DNA from: Elmis aenea
Taxonomy: Eukaryota > Arthropoda > Insecta > Coleoptera > Elmidae
DNA length: 64,000 nucleotides
Reading direction: 5' to 3'
Assembly (NCBI GenBank): GCA_947652605.1
Contig: OX393579.1
Coordinates: 24,139,674 to 24,203,673, forward strand
Of this stretch, positions 20,959 through 34,442 are shown piece by piece. Below the pieces are notes generated by a model, which was not told the DNA's origin, made no database searches, and saw only the letters and a list, made by a program, of their open reading frames with translations. The translations under genes and the position numbers were made by a program. How positions within the stretch are numbered: position 1 is the first letter of the stretch; each line of letters begins with the position of its first letter.

Positions 20959-21562
20959 TAGGAATGCACCGATAAGCAAATTGGGCGATTACCGATTTAT
21001 CGGCCGATTATCGACTTTCACATAAGATTTATTTATTGGGTTATATGAATAATGCACTTATATAATAGAATAGGCAATAGAGTATATCTTTATTGTGACT
21101 TTTTATTTTAGTTAGTTTCTTTGTGTTATACTCACACAAAACTCAAACAATAACTAAAAAACTTTGAAACCTAAATTGCAAAAAGTATGGGTTATGCCTT
21201 TAAATAGAGTCTTTCTTCCTTTATTATATTTTAAGATTATTAGAATTTAATTAATTATCTTCATTTTAAGCGTTTTTAGTTATTTAATTTTTATTTTAAT
21301 ATTTCATGATTTTTTTCTAGTAGTTTAATTGTATTTTTATCAGAACCATTATTATGTTTGTTGTTTTTTTGTGTCAATAAATAGCCACATCAACAGCCAG
21401 ACACTAAAAATTAGGATAGTTAAAGAATAACACTGTTTTCATAATTTAAGCTATTGGCAGTATTAATTTTATAGCGAACCGATTAATCAGTCAATATATA
21501 GATTACCGACTAATCGGTAAAAAAGCCGATACGACCGATGACCGATTGATCGGTGCATCCAT
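20959..21562. mobile_element. hAT-like MITE with accgat/atcggt subterminal repeats
   Basis: Ends taggaatgcaccgataagc and (inverted) catggatgcaccgatcaatc. Both ends are followed by clusters of ccgat / atcgg boxes (20990-21015, 21480-21552). No clear 8-bp duplication, so borders may be off by a few bases. Confidence 0.6.
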
Positions 21563-21719
21563 GATATGAACTACAGTGTGTAATTAATATATTTTGTGCT
21601 TTCTAGACTTTTTTAAATGGTAGTTTAAGGCAATGTTTGTTTGCTGTGCGAAATAGTTTAACCGTAACCAATATTATTTTTTATTAGATATGTACAAGTA
21701 TTATTAATGTCAACTAATT

Positions 21720-22290
21720 TTAAGATGGAAAAAAATTCATAAAAATTCTTACGACACTAGTTTTTAGCTATTTCAGAAGTATTCACAAGAGTAAAGTGGC
21801 CTTATTTTAAGAGTCACAAAAAAACTTCATAGGGAAAGATTGTTTAGAATTCAAAAATACGACCAAAGGTAAATTTTATGTTAAAATTTCAATTTTTATT
21901 ATTGTAGTAATTTTAACATAAGTTTTAGACGTTGCACCAACAATTCACATGAATAAAATTTTCCGAGAAATCGATAATAAAAAACTTTTCTATTAGTTGC
22001 AAACTTTTTGATGTTGAAATTGAAACTACAATAAAAATCAAAAATAAAGTTTTAACTTCAAATTTCGTATTAAGTCATATTTTTGATCTCTGAACAATTT
22101 TTTCCCATAAGATAGGGGCTCATTAATTTTGCGAATATTTTTAAAATCGTTCAAATCTAGCGTCATATGATTGTTTTCCATCTTAAAATTAGTTTTAGGT
22201 CATCCATCAACTTTCATCAAGAATAAAATTTTCTGAGAAATCAATAATAAAAAACTTTTCCAATTGTTGCAGTCTTTTTGAATGAGGCTG
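21720..22290 (-). repeat. Fragment of the same sequence as the interior of the 1122-2441 element
   Basis: Read in reverse it aligns with about 1190-1860: cattcaaaaag-ctgcaacaa, gacctaaaactaatttta, gacgctagattt, and ttattttaagagt blocks are shared. Several internal segments are repeated in both orientations. No coding sequence. Confidence 0.6.
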
Positions 22291-22418
22291 TAAATCTTTA
22301 GACCCTAAAATAAAAAATTATTGTGAAATTTTACAAAGTAAATCGACCAGAATAAGTCTCTCAAAAAAAATCCTGTAGCGACTTTATTTCTCTTCGATCT
22401 ATAGGAAGCAGGGTTGAG

Positions 22419-24072
22419 CAGATTAAAATCACGATTTAAATCATGATTTAAATCAAGTGATTTAAAAAAAAAAAAACATTGATTTAAATCAAGTGATTTT
22501 TAAAAAAAATTATCAATTTAAATCACAGATTATATGAGTAGATACAGTATAATATTTATAATAAAACAAAATTGTATTACTATTAGTAATCAAATACACG
22601 AAATGGTGAATGAACCATATCAATTTGCTCTTGTAAAGTAATATTCATTGTGGAAATGCAATAATTCAAAAAATAAATGACAAGTTTTTGACATTAGTGA
22701 AGTGAACAGTCAGTTTTTTCAATTTCCACGGCACTCTATTGCTTCAATAACGATTTGTCGAAATGTCGAATATCTCGAAAATTATGAGTGTTGGGTCACA
22801 GTATAGAGATCATACAGTAGGGACAGCTTACCTTTTTTTTATGTTCACATTTTCATTGCGCATGCACAAAATTGGCAGTACTTCTTTAAATAGCCGAGGG
22901 GTGGCGCGACGATTTTAAATCATTTGACGTATCATATGATCGCTATTTTGACAGAATTTAGATTATAAAGTGCGGTTATGTAAAAGTTATGTAATAGATT
23001 TGGTAAAAAATGTATTTTATTAATATAAAAAAAAGTTGTTAGTGTTATTTTAACTTAACAATTTAAAATACTTGCTTTTTACATCTGCTATTTGAACTTT
23101 TATATCAATTATGCCAATTTTTAACTATCGCCATCTATTAACTATAATATGAAATAAAGCCAATAGACGGCCATATTGGATAAAAACTTAAACAACAAAC
23201 TTCAAAGGTGCCGACAGCAGCTGTCCCTACTGTATGATCTCTATACTGTGGTTGGGTATAGGACATACTTAACAAAATATGAAGCTCCTTTAAAGACGAA
23301 TTCGATGACATAAAAAATACAGGGGTTCGCATTTGAAAAAATCGAGTTACGAGCTTTTGAAAATCATGGAAGTTGCCACCTATTTATAAACACTCCTGTA
23401 TGTGTGATTCAAATTTTTTCATATCGAGTGAACAGAGAAATTTTTTTTGCATGTCCATACCAAATTAAAACTGTACTTCAAAATAACTTCAGGAGAATTT
23501 TTTAAATAAAGACTTACAACCTTGAATAATTTAGAAAATTATTTTATTTTTACAACGCCGTCTAAAAACCTATAGTATTTTATATTGATGCAAAGCTAAA
23601 ATTAAGGCGGTCAAAAATATTAAGTAAAAAATTGGGTGTTGTATTTGAAATATAAAAGTTGCTATTAGTTCCAGAAAGGTGACTCACCCTGTATATTTGA
23701 AAACATTTTTATTGTGTTGTTTAGAAAAAACTGTATCAAATAGCATTTGATTCAACTTCATATCTCAAGCCGTTTAGCCACAATCGACCGATCCCGCACT
23801 AATGACTCACCCTGTACATAATTAATTAAACATCACCATTTAGCACTGATTTTTTCAAAATTCTTAATCATTATATTTAATTTTTCATTTTGACAAAAAT
23901 TCACCAATGAATTAAATATATTGGTTATTAAATATATTAGCACAAAACAGAAATAGCATGTGAATATGTCACTAAATTCGATAATATGGTACATTTGATT
24001 TAAATCAAAAAAATCTGATTTAAATCAAATAAATCGATTTTTTCTAAAAAATCATGATTTTTATCCACCCTG
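22419..24072. mobile_element. 1.65-kb hAT-like element with gatttaaatc subterminal repeats
   Basis: Left end cagggttgagcagattaaaa and inverted right end cagggtggataaaaatcatg. Both sides carry several gatttaaatc palindromes (22432-22520 and 23996-24050). Flanks ataggaag at 22411-22418 and 24073-24080 are identical. The interior has no transposase but hosts another MITE (22799-23248) and decayed TACAGGGGT / CACCCTGTA ends near 23320, 23690 and 23815. Confidence 0.92.
22799..23248. mobile_element. 450-bp MITE with ~31-bp inverted repeats, nested
   Basis: Ends cagtatagagatcatacagt and its inverted copy at 23229-23248 match almost perfectly through agggacagct. Flanks tgttgggtca and tggttgggta look like an imperfect duplication of about 8-10 bp. 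No coding sequence. Confidence 0.8.
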
Positions 24073-24080
24073 ATAGGAAG

Positions 24081-25070
24081 CCAATAGACAATTTTTCCGG
24101 CGTAAATTACTAGCGGTTGTTTAAGCGGATGGAAGTAAAAACGTGCATTTAATTTATATGTGACGTGTGATAATTTAAAAAAAAAAATCAGCGTATTTAA
24201 ATCGTGGCCAACCCTGTTAATGTCATTCTATCATAAAAGTAAAAACTTTAATTGCAAAACTCTATCGTGCATTTTTTATTCATTAACTATAGTACACTGC
24301 AGTTCACTGATAAATTAATATGACGGCTATAATTATGCATTGCCATAAATAATAAGTAAACATTAAAACTAAAACACGATATGCTAATAATCGCAGACCT
24401 AAACTATATTTACCAACACAGAAAAAACGGCACAACAACTTAATTATTGTTTTAAAGTTATTAATAGAAACCGTTTACTGACAAAGTAAAACAGAAAAAC
24501 AACACCCTGCGTTAAAAGCAGACGAGGTGTTTTACAAGTGTCTCCAAAGTTATCAACTTATTTGATCAATATTACCAATATCACGCATATCAAAGGCACA
24601 TCAGTTTTTCCCGCTGAGCCAATTTACATCCTAGAATTGACGGCTATTTTTGGTAACGAATTTAGTTTAAAAAAATTGATTGAACTAAACTATTAAAACG
24701 CTTTCAATAGATTTCTTACTTTTTGGTAATGGAGAATCAATTAAACAGCGGTAATCAAACGAGGAATAGAAATGTAACTATTTAAATACCGAAAATCGCG
24801 AATGATATACCTAAGTCGTAAGTTAAAGCCAATTCAATTCTTGCCATTCTTGGCTATATTATTACAAAGATCATCTTTTTTTATTTGTGCTCTTTTCTTT
24901 ATCGTATAAAACAAAAATTATGACGTGTATTATACATAATATGCAGTTACCTAGTATTTACATATTTTGCAATGTAATAACCGGCGGCTTGTGTTCTGTA
25001 TTTATTGGACATATTTCTAAAACCATCATGGCATAAGTTCTTTAAATGTTGTTTTTTGCCGTTGTTGTCA
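24081..25070. other. No gene seen
   Basis: AT-rich intergenic or intronic sequence without recognisable element ends. Confidence 0.45.
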
Positions 25071-25238
25071 TCAAATCAAGCGTGCTTTTGTCGTTGTGAT
25101 AATTTTTGCTCGTAGGTTTCCTTTCATCTCTTCATAATTATTATCTTTTGCCAACTCTTTTATACTGTTCCAATCAATTCCTCTCTTCGTGGCAACTTCT
25201 TTTGTTTCATTATTCCAGGTTGTCCTTTCTCATTCTTT
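25071..25238 (-). pseudogene. C-terminal piece of a non-LTR retrotransposon ORF
   Basis: Minus strand reads ERTTWNNETKEVATKRGIDW then NSIKELAKDNNYEEMKGNLR and ends at a stop at 25071-25073. The W–x5-K-E/K-V-A-x4-I-D-W-x2-I-K-x-L-A-x-D pattern is the usual end of RTE-like reverse transcriptase ORFs, right before the 3' UTR. An in-frame stop lies just upstream of ERTTW. The sequence upstream to about 25430 may belong to it but is not recognisable. Confidence 0.7.
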
Positions 25239-25662
25239 CCTCATGATACATGTCATAATCATCTTAAAACGTTTTTGTATTTTGTTCATTTACCTTTGTT
25301 TTAAAGTTTTTCTATATGTTTCATTCCACTTTATGTTCCTGTCTGTTTTTCGTACAACTATCTTATTTTCGTATTTCCAATCGGGTTCTTTTCATTTGTG
25401 TCACAGTCAATGATTCGCATCAAAGGTTATAATAGGTCTAATAGAGTCATAATCAAGTCTTACCAGAAGAGGGTGAAGCCGATACAAATTATCAGGGCTC
25501 TGTTGTCCAGAAGGGGTTCCAGGGTCCAACTTTATTACATACGTATTTGTCTTTTGTAATCACGATTTATCGATTGTTTTTGATATCCATTGTAAAATTT
25601 GTGGATTTCAAACGTTTTCACGGGGGCTCTGTACAGACCTGATAAACAAATACTTTATAATA

Positions 25663-26870
25663 TACAGGGTATTTCACTTTTCCATAGGACACTATTGCTA
25701 TCTCTCTAAATAATGACAATACAAGGTTGGTTAAATGGGACAAAAGTTATCTGTTTAGTAGAGTATTTTAAACAAGATCTTGTTTTGTTTAAAAATTCCA
25801 TGGCTTGCGTGATATAAAGAAAAAAGCGAAATAGATCAAAATTTTTATACTTAGGTAAATATCTCGGCTATTGTTGCGAATACACAAAAACGCCAAAGGA
25901 AAAATGTTTTGTAGATTTTGTTTGCTATAAGATGGCGATAGTCAGATTTTTATTTATAAATTACCGTGCGAGATATTTGACAAAATAACCTTTTTTTTTA
26001 AGGCAGTCGTAGTAGAGGATGACTTAGATTTAAAGATTATTTTTTTATCTTTACAATGATATCATATTTTGTATGCCTATTTTTAAAAATAAGCGAAATA
26101 ACATTAAAAAAATGCAAAATCTTAAGATAGAAATCAAGATTGCCATGGAAAAAAATCTTTAATTGTTTTATTTCGACCCTTGCTTGTCCATTATGTCACT
26201 CTTTAAACAGTGATATTAATTAAAATAATCACACTAATAGTCGTAATATGAATGTATTTTATACCTCTTACTAAGACATTACCAAAAAAGGATTTAAAAT
26301 ATTTACATATGTTGATTTACATTATTTCCAGTTAACACAATTATTATAATAGACAAGCAAGGGTCGAAATAAAACAATTGAAGTCGGTTATTGTTTTTTT
26401 TCCCATTGCGACTTTGATTTTTATCTTAAGATTTTGCGTTTTTTAGGTTATTTCGCTTATTTTTGAAAATAGACACATCAAATATTATATCATTGTACAG
26501 AGAAAAAATAATCTTTTTATGTAAGTCATGACTATTTAAAAAAAAAAGTTGTTTTGTTAAATATCGCGCACGGTAATTTATAAATAAAAATCTGACTATC
26601 GCCATCTTATAGCAAACAAAATCTACAAAACATTTTTCCTTTGGCGTTTTTGTGTATTCGCAACAATAGCCGAGATATTTAAGTTTAAATTTTTTTATCG
26701 ATTTCGGTTTTTTCGTTATATCACGCAAGCCATGGAATTTTTAAACAAGACAAGACCCTGCTTAAAATACACTCCTAAATAGCTAACTTTTGTCCCTTTT
26801 AACCAACCTTGCATTTTCATTATTTACGGAGATAGCAATAGTGTCCCATGGAAAAGTGAAACACCTTGTG
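25663..26870. mobile_element. 1.2-kb foldback element with arms of about 520 bp, TA target
   Basis: The left end tacagggtatttcacttttc and the inverted right end cacaaggtgtttcacttttc start arms that pair through cataggacactattgctatc, gctattgttgcgaatacaca, agatggcgatagtcagattt and, innermost, tttcgacccttgcttgtc (26164-26190 with 26346-26375). Flanks are TA (25661-25662, 26871-26872). The 100-codon frame on the minus strand at 26426-26728 is arm sequence, not a gene. Confidence 0.85.
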
Positions 26871-27167
26871 TACATCTACCTTTTTTCTTTGTTTTCCTTT
26901 TCCTTTTTCAAACAAAAATTATTGCTTTAATTAATCCTTCTGTTAATCATATTCTTTCTTTACTACACTGTTCATTATTCTACTATACGTGCTCCACTTT
27001 TTCTGCTGTTGGTTAGTTATTACTATCATTTTGTTTTCTCGTTGATTGCTTTCGTTGCGTTTAGTTAATTCATTAAGTACCTAAGAAAAATGTATGACTA
27101 ATTTTCTTAGATACTCTGGCAAAATGTATTTGTTTCACTCCATGCAGTTGTATTCAAGAATCAATTA

Positions 27168-27213
27168 ACTTGAATTTGGTTGGATCGGTTAAAAAGTTTA
27201 AGAACCGCTGTTC
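27168..27213. mobile_element. Solo hAT-like right end
   Basis: ggttggatcggttaaaaagt then ttaagaaccgctg: read in reverse, cagcggttcttaaacttttt is a hAT-type terminus. No matching left end found. Confidence 0.4.
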
Positions 27214-28129
27214 TAGCTCCTAAATAAATAGTGTTCTAATCTTTAAATAAACAGCAAGAGCTTTTATTTGGGCAACTTTCCGATAACACTTCAACGAATG
27301 TGTAAGTGCATTAAAACATAATAACATATGTTTGACACACTTGCAAAATTAGCAGAGATACTAACAAGTAGTACATAATTTCTTCCCAGATAATTTGATT
27401 AATACAAATAAATTTAGAAACACGCTTTTTATAATCGTAAACGATATATTAGCTATTAATTTAAAACCTTTTGTTTCTCTGTCTGTAAGTCTAGCAAATA
27501 CTTGTCAGTTGATTTTAAGGACTGTAATACTTGTTGTATATTTCATAAAAAGCAAACTGTTATTGTGGGACGTATATTATTTGTAGTACATTACCATTAC
27601 TGATTTAAATTTAAATTTTTATATAACGCCTTTTAAATTCCACGCATACTAGGTCGCTCCTTCAGTCGGCCCTGGATGTTACACATTAATTTGTTACCAA
27701 AATTTTTATAATTTACGAGCCATCAACGCAACACAACAAAGCTGAACAAAATTTTTAGCATTCAATCATGTTATAAAGTCTTGAAACTTCCTTGCTGTAC
27801 TTTGCAACTACGTAAAATAAATGTATTCATGTTAATCGCAGTTTAAAAATGTGTAGCAATATTTATTACCTTACTTTCAGTTTTTTTTAAATTGCGATTT
27901 ATTAGGTACTGCATATCAAGGGGTGTTTAAAATTCAATTTTAATCTCGATAAAAGTTATTTATTTGAAATTTCTCTAATCAATGGAAAGTTTACAAAATC
28001 CATGCATCATTTACAAATATGATGATGACTGGGCCATTTAGGGGTCATTACAAATATAAATATTTTGAATAATCCTCGTAATAATCCTTATCGTTTGGAC
28101 ATTGTCCTTTCGTTGTCACCCCACTATGT
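27214..28129. other. No gene seen
   Basis: AT-rich, no element ends. The open frame 27395-27586 has no domain or splice support. Confidence 0.45.
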
Positions 28130-28394
28130 TCCCCCACTACCTACGTGCGCCGGCGCTAATGACATAGCCGACTCTCGTAGCGCCGAAAAACGGCAGTTAA
28201 CTGTTCAATACGGTTGTGTAAGTTGAGTTTTTAAATCGTTGGGTTCCAGTTTAGTTCTAGTTATTAAGTGTCGGTAATTCTATACATGTAATTAATAACT
28301 TTCACTTGTTATAAAACAATTGGTGAGTTCGATGCGGTTGCGCCTTACTCTGATGCTTTGAGTTTATCTACTTCAAACTGCGGCCTTCAATTAT
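28130..28394 (+). promoter_or_regulatory. Candidate promoter and first exon of a host gene
   Basis: This stretch is distinctly richer in G, C and CpG than its surroundings (tacgtgcgccggcgctaatg, gtagcgccgaaaaacggcag). It is free of repeats and is followed by two good donor sites: ttg/gtgagt at 28323 and tat/gtaagt at 28395. Initiator-like cagtt motifs lie near 28193 and 28246. An ATG at 28332 lies only in the longer of the two possible first exons. This is the look of an insect 5' untranslated exon at the edge of a large intron. No protein is recognisable, so it is only a candidate. Confidence 0.35.
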
Positions 28395-31300
28395 GTAAGT
28401 CGACGTAATTCGGCTTTTTTATTATTCTTTTTTTTATTGGCTTAAAAAGTTCTATTTACTTGACATTTGCAACAGGCATTCTGCAAAATAGCTCCCTCCC
28501 ATCCACGATCCACGACTTTTAAGAGTACCCAAATTTGTGACTTAAGTATGTTGGTGCCTTAACTCGTTCTGCTTCAATTCTGCAATTATTGTGTTTAATG
28601 GAGCGTGCATGTTGTGTTACCTTTTCCCGTTTTAACTAACCTAAATATATTTTTCATAATTAATGAGTTTTATGTATGAGATATTTATTCATACGTGGTA
28701 ATTGAACCGTTTGGTGCGTTCATCGACTGATATTAATGCACGTTAAGTATTTTCGAATTTAATGAACGCTTTATTTAATAGCATAATTATTGCTACTAAT
28801 AAAAAATAGATAGGAATGTAACTAACACGTTCGTGTGTAATTGCGTAAAAGAGTTCCAATATTATATCACAAATGCATTTGCATACAAATGGTTTTATGT
28901 ATTTCGTAATCATTTTAAGAGAATGCCCAGTAAAATATTCGTAGGTGAAGAAATTTAGACCGAATGACCTTTATCGGGTTTTTAATGGAGACTTTACATG
29001 CATATGTACCTATACATAATTTTATTTTTATCTAACTATTCGGTTATATTTCAGTGCATTTAGGAACAAAATAAGTTGAAAATCGGAACTGTTTTGTATC
29101 TACAACGATTCAAAAATTCCGGTACATAAAAGTACCTATTGTAAAAACTATTAAATATAACTTATTCTATCTACTCTGTTAAATACCCAATTATCTAAAT
29201 ATAAACCTATTAGGCTAATCTATTTTTAATTGAGAGAAAGCGTTAAATTGAATAAAGTCGCCGCTAATAATCTGTTGTAATCAAAAATCTGCTCTGAATT
29301 TAAGTAAATTAACGCACATTTTTAATAAATAAGTGCAGTTTTTTTTACGGGTAACAAATTAAGGGTTTATTAGTTTTAATAATAGGGTAGCTGCCTTTCC
29401 GCCCCTTAAGGGGTGTTGAGGGGTCATGTCTCCTCTGACAGTTATAACCCTCCTCCACTTAACCAAGCAAGTGTTAAAGTAGCGTTTATATTTTTTTTAA
29501 GTTCAAGTTGTAACAATTATTTTTATCGACTTGCAGAACGATACATTGTGATGAATAATTATGTAAGAATTTAACATTGGCTGTGTGTATTTGTAGTAGC
29601 TCATTTAATTTATTCAAAGGTAATCTTAACTCTTTTTTTTATGAAAGCAAAAATATGTATCGAGAACATCTCAAATTAATTTTTTTCCTCGCAAAAAACG
29701 CCTAGTTATTAATTTATCGCGCTCGTTTACAAAAAGATGTTTTACACTATTCCCCCACGGTGCGATTGGAATATATTTGCATTAGAGTGCATCTTGATTT
29801 TGTAACAAAACTTTGTTTCCGGCAGTAGCACTTTTAGACGAAACTTCACGATTTGTTACGAAGCGTTTTAGTCAAAACTAATTATTTTTCGTGGCCGTTA
29901 TTACTGTGAGAAACAGCTCATGTTACCAGCAGTGACATAAGTAGAAAAAAAAAATTAGTAAGCCAAATTATTTTAATCTCAAAGGGCAAACGACGCGAAA
30001 CTTTTCATAGTGTTTCAGTGTGCTTACTTCTTTGGATTTACCCAAAATAAAAATCCAAGGTTTTCATTCATCAGTCGTATATCGTTCCCGTAAAAAACAC
30101 TTTAAAACTTTGCTTTAGTCGGCAGTGTTGTTCGTTAGAGGCGACGATTCACTTTTACCATCTATGTCTACAACCGATCTTCGTTCAGTTTATTGACTAA
30201 ATCTCAGTGTTGGCCATTTTTACATTTATTATAATTGCACATAACTTAAAATGTTGATGTATTTATACAGCACGTTTAAACTGTTTATACAGCATTCAAA
30301 ACATGCATTTATAGTCCGATTGATGCAAGGAAATAGGTGAAAAAGTTAGTTCGAGATCATTGCACACCATTTTTTTTTTAGAATGACGGCACTATGAAAA
30401 TAGTTTGTAAACTGCAGTCTTAATAGCAATTAAAACTTATTATTTGCGGTACATACCGCCAACCCATTTAGTTTCACAATATTGCAATTTGAATTGCCTG
30501 CTATATAAGTAATAGTAGTTATTAGGTATCTACTGCTGATTGGTTTATTTGAATGAATTGTTTCCTAAAATAAAGTTATTAATAGTTATGTACCGCATTG
30601 CATAATATTGTATGGTACTGTCTTTGTCTTGCAATCACATTCGTCCATATCTAGTTGTTTGATTACAAAACGATAAACACTGTTTATTAGTGTACTCAAA
30701 ATCAGCACATATCATACAAGTGTTACAGCATGCGTTGGATAAATGTTATTACCAGGTAAATATTCTTAATCAGTTTCAGTATACGTTATTTCTAAATTGA
30801 TAATTTTGTCAACATTAACATACAAGTTTATTTTTGGTCACTGTGAAAAAAATTTCAACCAAGTTATCATATCCCCAACTACTTAATCGAGAAGTGATTT
30901 TAACGTAGCGTTCCTATTTTCTATTGTTTAGCAGTGCTCATCGTTTAGTGGGCAAAATGATAATTATAATAAAAACTGCGATGTGATAATAGTGACGAAG
31001 TGCAGAATAAGAATTTCAAGGACGTTGCTGTTTGTTTTTAGTAAAACGTGGACCACGTGTGGTCTGTTAATGGTAATAATCTATGCAATATATGACGAAA
31101 TGTATTTCCATCGTTTAAAAGTAAACAAGAGTCATAAAAACACGCCTGGAACTTGATTATTATGCGATGGAATTCATTTTCTTAGTTGTGACGCCCTAAA
31201 TAAATAATAAACTTTGGCAGATGTAGGAGTTTTTATAGTCGACTAAATGAGGTTATGTACAGTTTACAAAATCATCGCATAATTTAAGTAATAAACTGGT

Positions 31301-31922
31301 GTCATGTATTGTACAAAAAAATACAATAGGAACCAACGCCCTCCTCCCCCATATTTTGGACATTAACATTTTATAATGCAACCCCGCGCGTCTTATTGTA
31401 TTTTAAAAATAAATGCCGCGTGTTTGTATATCCTCGTAATTATCTCTACCAAGTACTGAATTATCTGTGAGTGTAAATCATATCTAACCTGTCACCAATT
31501 GTGGCGCTATTCAACTGTTAATGATATACTATCGTGTAAAACAGTTTTTTAACAGCCCATACACTAAATTAAAAAATGTATACGTCATTCTAAAACGTAT
31601 TATTAAAATTATTGCTTTTTTGTATTTACGGTACTCGGAATTTTATACATCAGCAACAGAGTATGAAACACTAAAACAGATTATAATATTCGGATAAAAT
31701 GCTGTAGACATAGATAATTTCTATTGCCCATTAGCCAAAGAGAACTTTTATTAAAAGATATTTGCCGGCTGGAAACCTAGTGCATAAATACTTTTTTTAT
31801 TTGGTTAATTTTGAATTAAGACTGCATTGTAATAAAGTCAACAATTGATAGTAGCACTATGAACATATATAAAGAAAGAGGCGACACAGTCAAACAGGTA
31901 TCTAGACATCTTGTACAACTAC
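28395..31922. other. Repeat-poor stretch, no gene seen; possible large intron
   Basis: No transposon ends with duplications, no open frame with a domain. A small GC-rich patch at 29395-29460 (cgccccttaaggggtgttga) may be a worn element end. The low element content compared with 1-27 kb fits intronic or regulatory sequence under constraint, but this is inference. Confidence 0.35.
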
Positions 31923-32472
31923 CAGTCGCGGATTTACTATTATAGACCGTTTACACTTATGGTTTTGCACGTGGTTTTAAAATCTATCAGCACTAGATTC
32001 ACTTTTGCAACACTAAGGTCAATAAAATTGCGTTCACGCACACGATCATAACCACGTGCAAAACCAATTTGGCAAAACCACGTGCAATCCCTTAAGTGTA
32101 AACGGCCTATTAGGCAAATTTTCAGCGACGCGGCGATTGGGCAAAATTTTTTGGCCGATTGAATGAATAACCAATGTCTCAGAAATGTTTTCTACTTATC
32201 GGAATATGGTACGAATTCGCCGTCCGCCGCGTCGCCTATTTAAATTATTAGCCACGGAAGGGTTGGAAAGGATGCCGCCTAAAGAGAGGCTCAGTAGGCG
32301 CCAAATTAGCAAATATTTGCGAAAAGTTAAATTCGATATAACCACCGAGGGCGTCAAATTAATAATCTTAATTACACGTTTGGTTATTAGAATGAAACTA
32401 AGCGGAAAAATAATTTAGCCTTCAGGCGGCAAAGTAGATCAGCGTACAGGCGATAAAATCGTTCCGCCACTG
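31923..32472. mobile_element. hAT-like non-autonomous element with 8-bp duplication, host of a Harbinger MITE
   Basis: Ends cagtcgcggatttacta and aaaatcgttccgccactg. Flanks acaactac (31915-31922) and actactac (32473-32480) match at 7 of 8. Interrupted by the MITE 31943-32109. The interior has a 77-codon open frame (32185-32418, rich in R and L) that is not recognisable and may be a scrap of a lost ORF. Confidence 0.8.
31943..32109. mobile_element. 167-bp PIF/Harbinger-like MITE, TTA duplication
   Basis: Ends tagaccgtttacacttatgg and (inverted) taggccgtttacacttaagg. Flanks TTA at 31940-31942 and 32110-32112. Internal pairs ttgcacgtggtttt / aaccacgtgca give extra symmetry. Confidence 0.85.
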
Positions 32473-32480
32473 ACTACTAC

Positions 32481-34442
32481 ATTTCAATAACGTATTTCGA
32501 ACGAATGTTATTTTTTTCTTCTAATCTTGTTGCACTGTATCTCATTGTGAACTTAACAAATTTTACTTCATGTCCGTATTGTGTGTATTGAATGAAAGAA
32601 ATCGAGATAATTGATCAGCAGCATGAGATTAGTCACGTATTAACATACTCGTACTTGTGTCTGTAGATCTTGGTAGTGATTAAAATAGAGTAGCAACATC
32701 GCATAGAACATCGTAACATCTTACAGAAATGATTTCTTGAAGAATACGTGTCACTGTAGGAAATTAAAATGCACAACGCATGTTATGTGACACTCGTTAA
32801 AAGTGTATGACCTATAAAAACTTAAGTTGTATGTTCACATAACATTGGTGATATGAAGTTTCTCTGATAGCGCTTGTGCTGCTTCAGCTATACGTATACA
32901 AAAATCAAGACTGTATTTTAATTCCAACGCTTTTAAATAACGAAGAATACTTTTTTTAAGTCTCTTGTTTTAATGAAAAAACAAGGAAAAGCCTTATTTG
33001 ATTTTAAATTTTGTAACTGCAAACCGCAATAAGTGTTTGCACTTTTGCAGGTTATTCACTTGTATTTTATCAACCCACTGGTTTATTAAAAGTTCTTGAC
33101 TAGCTTAACGTTTTCCAAACTTTTTCAATCACTGAACAAAGATCTTATATTAAAAAACTTTCACATAAAATGATCAACTAGAAATACTCTTTGACATATT
33201 CACAAACTGTTTGTATAACAATAGTGGCATCTTCTTTGGTATGTTTTTTGTACAATTTTGTTTAGCTCATTGTTTTTACTTATAGAGATCTTCAAGAAAT
33301 TTAACAAAACAATAATTTGCATTAAAAAATATTTAGTAACTTTGATACATTTTAACGTTGTTTAAGTTAAATTAGTTTAATTATACATTACTTATACTTT
33401 TTTCGAAGGACCTCTTGCCGAAATGCAAGTCCGGTTTTAAGACTCCGAAGAAGAGACGAGAGTCTTGCAACTGTTTTTGCATTTCGACAAGAGATCTTTT
33501 TATTTAAATTGCTTACCTGATTTTATTTTAAGTGTAATATAAACAAGTTCATTTAAAAATCACATAACTTATTATCTACGAAGCACTTTTGGTTGACAAA
33601 CCAGTTTTGATACACATTTCTTCATCAGTAACTGTCTTAATTGTTATTGTAAATAATTAAGAAGTTGCAAATATTTAAGCAAAATACGAGTACCTATAGA
33701 AAGAAACTCGTCTATTTGTTCTACATAAAAGGTTATTAATGGATAATAAGATAAGCAATTTTGAACAAAACTTATTGGTGTTGCATTTAAATTAAATTAT
33801 TTATTTTTTTATGTTAACCGCATTGCCAATAACAGTTTATATAGTTGATGAACTCTGTCTTTCATAACTTAGGATGATATTTATAGATCCTCGATAAAAT
33901 ATTTTTGCAGAGAAACGACATCGTATATTTAAAATCAAAATTTGTGGTTTAAAGTTGCCGAAAGAATTTTAATACCTCACATGGTTCAACTAAATAACGC
34001 CCCAAACTTGGTGGCAATCTTATAATGCCATATTTGTTTCGTTTTTATGTGTGTTTATTCTATTTTTAGAACATTAGGTTTTAGTTTTATTTCTTATTCA
34101 CTGCATGGGGTTCTTAAAATGTCGTATGTTATCTCTTAAATTGGATTAGTTTAAAGACTGGAGAGCTTACGCGTACGTGGTCACACTGACCTTGAAAATA
34201 AAAGTGTGAAAGTTAGCTGCATAACCAAAATTTGAAACCGAGTTGGTAGCAACCGATAGCAGTTGTAATAAGAGTTATAAGGAAACGTCTGTAGTCGTTA
34301 CAATTGCTTAAAACCGTTACACAACTTCAGATTATTGATTCTAATTTAGTGTTTAATGACGACTGACGAACATATTTAATTTATGTATGTAAAGTTTTGC
34401 AGTTATTATTTTGTGTTTGCTTACAAGTTTATTTTGTTACAG
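32481..34442. other. No gene seen; one imperfect hairpin at 33412-33500
   Basis: The hairpin pairs tcttgccgaaatgcaa with ttgcatttcgacaaga around an inner gactc/gagtc stem; it may be a tiny MITE. The rest is AT-rich without recognisable content. Confidence 0.4.

Noticed and set aside
25485..25650. hAT-like element between cagggctctgttgtccag and ctgtacagacctg
   Set aside because: Terminal match is too short and the flanks do not match as an 8-bp duplication.
26426..26728. 100-codon minus-strand frame as a gene
   Set aside because: It lies wholly in one arm of a foldback element and has no domain; the mirrored arm at 25840-26130 is interrupted.
32185..32418. 77-codon plus-strand frame as a gene
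   Set aside because: It is interior sequence of a hAT-like non-autonomous element with no domain or promoter.
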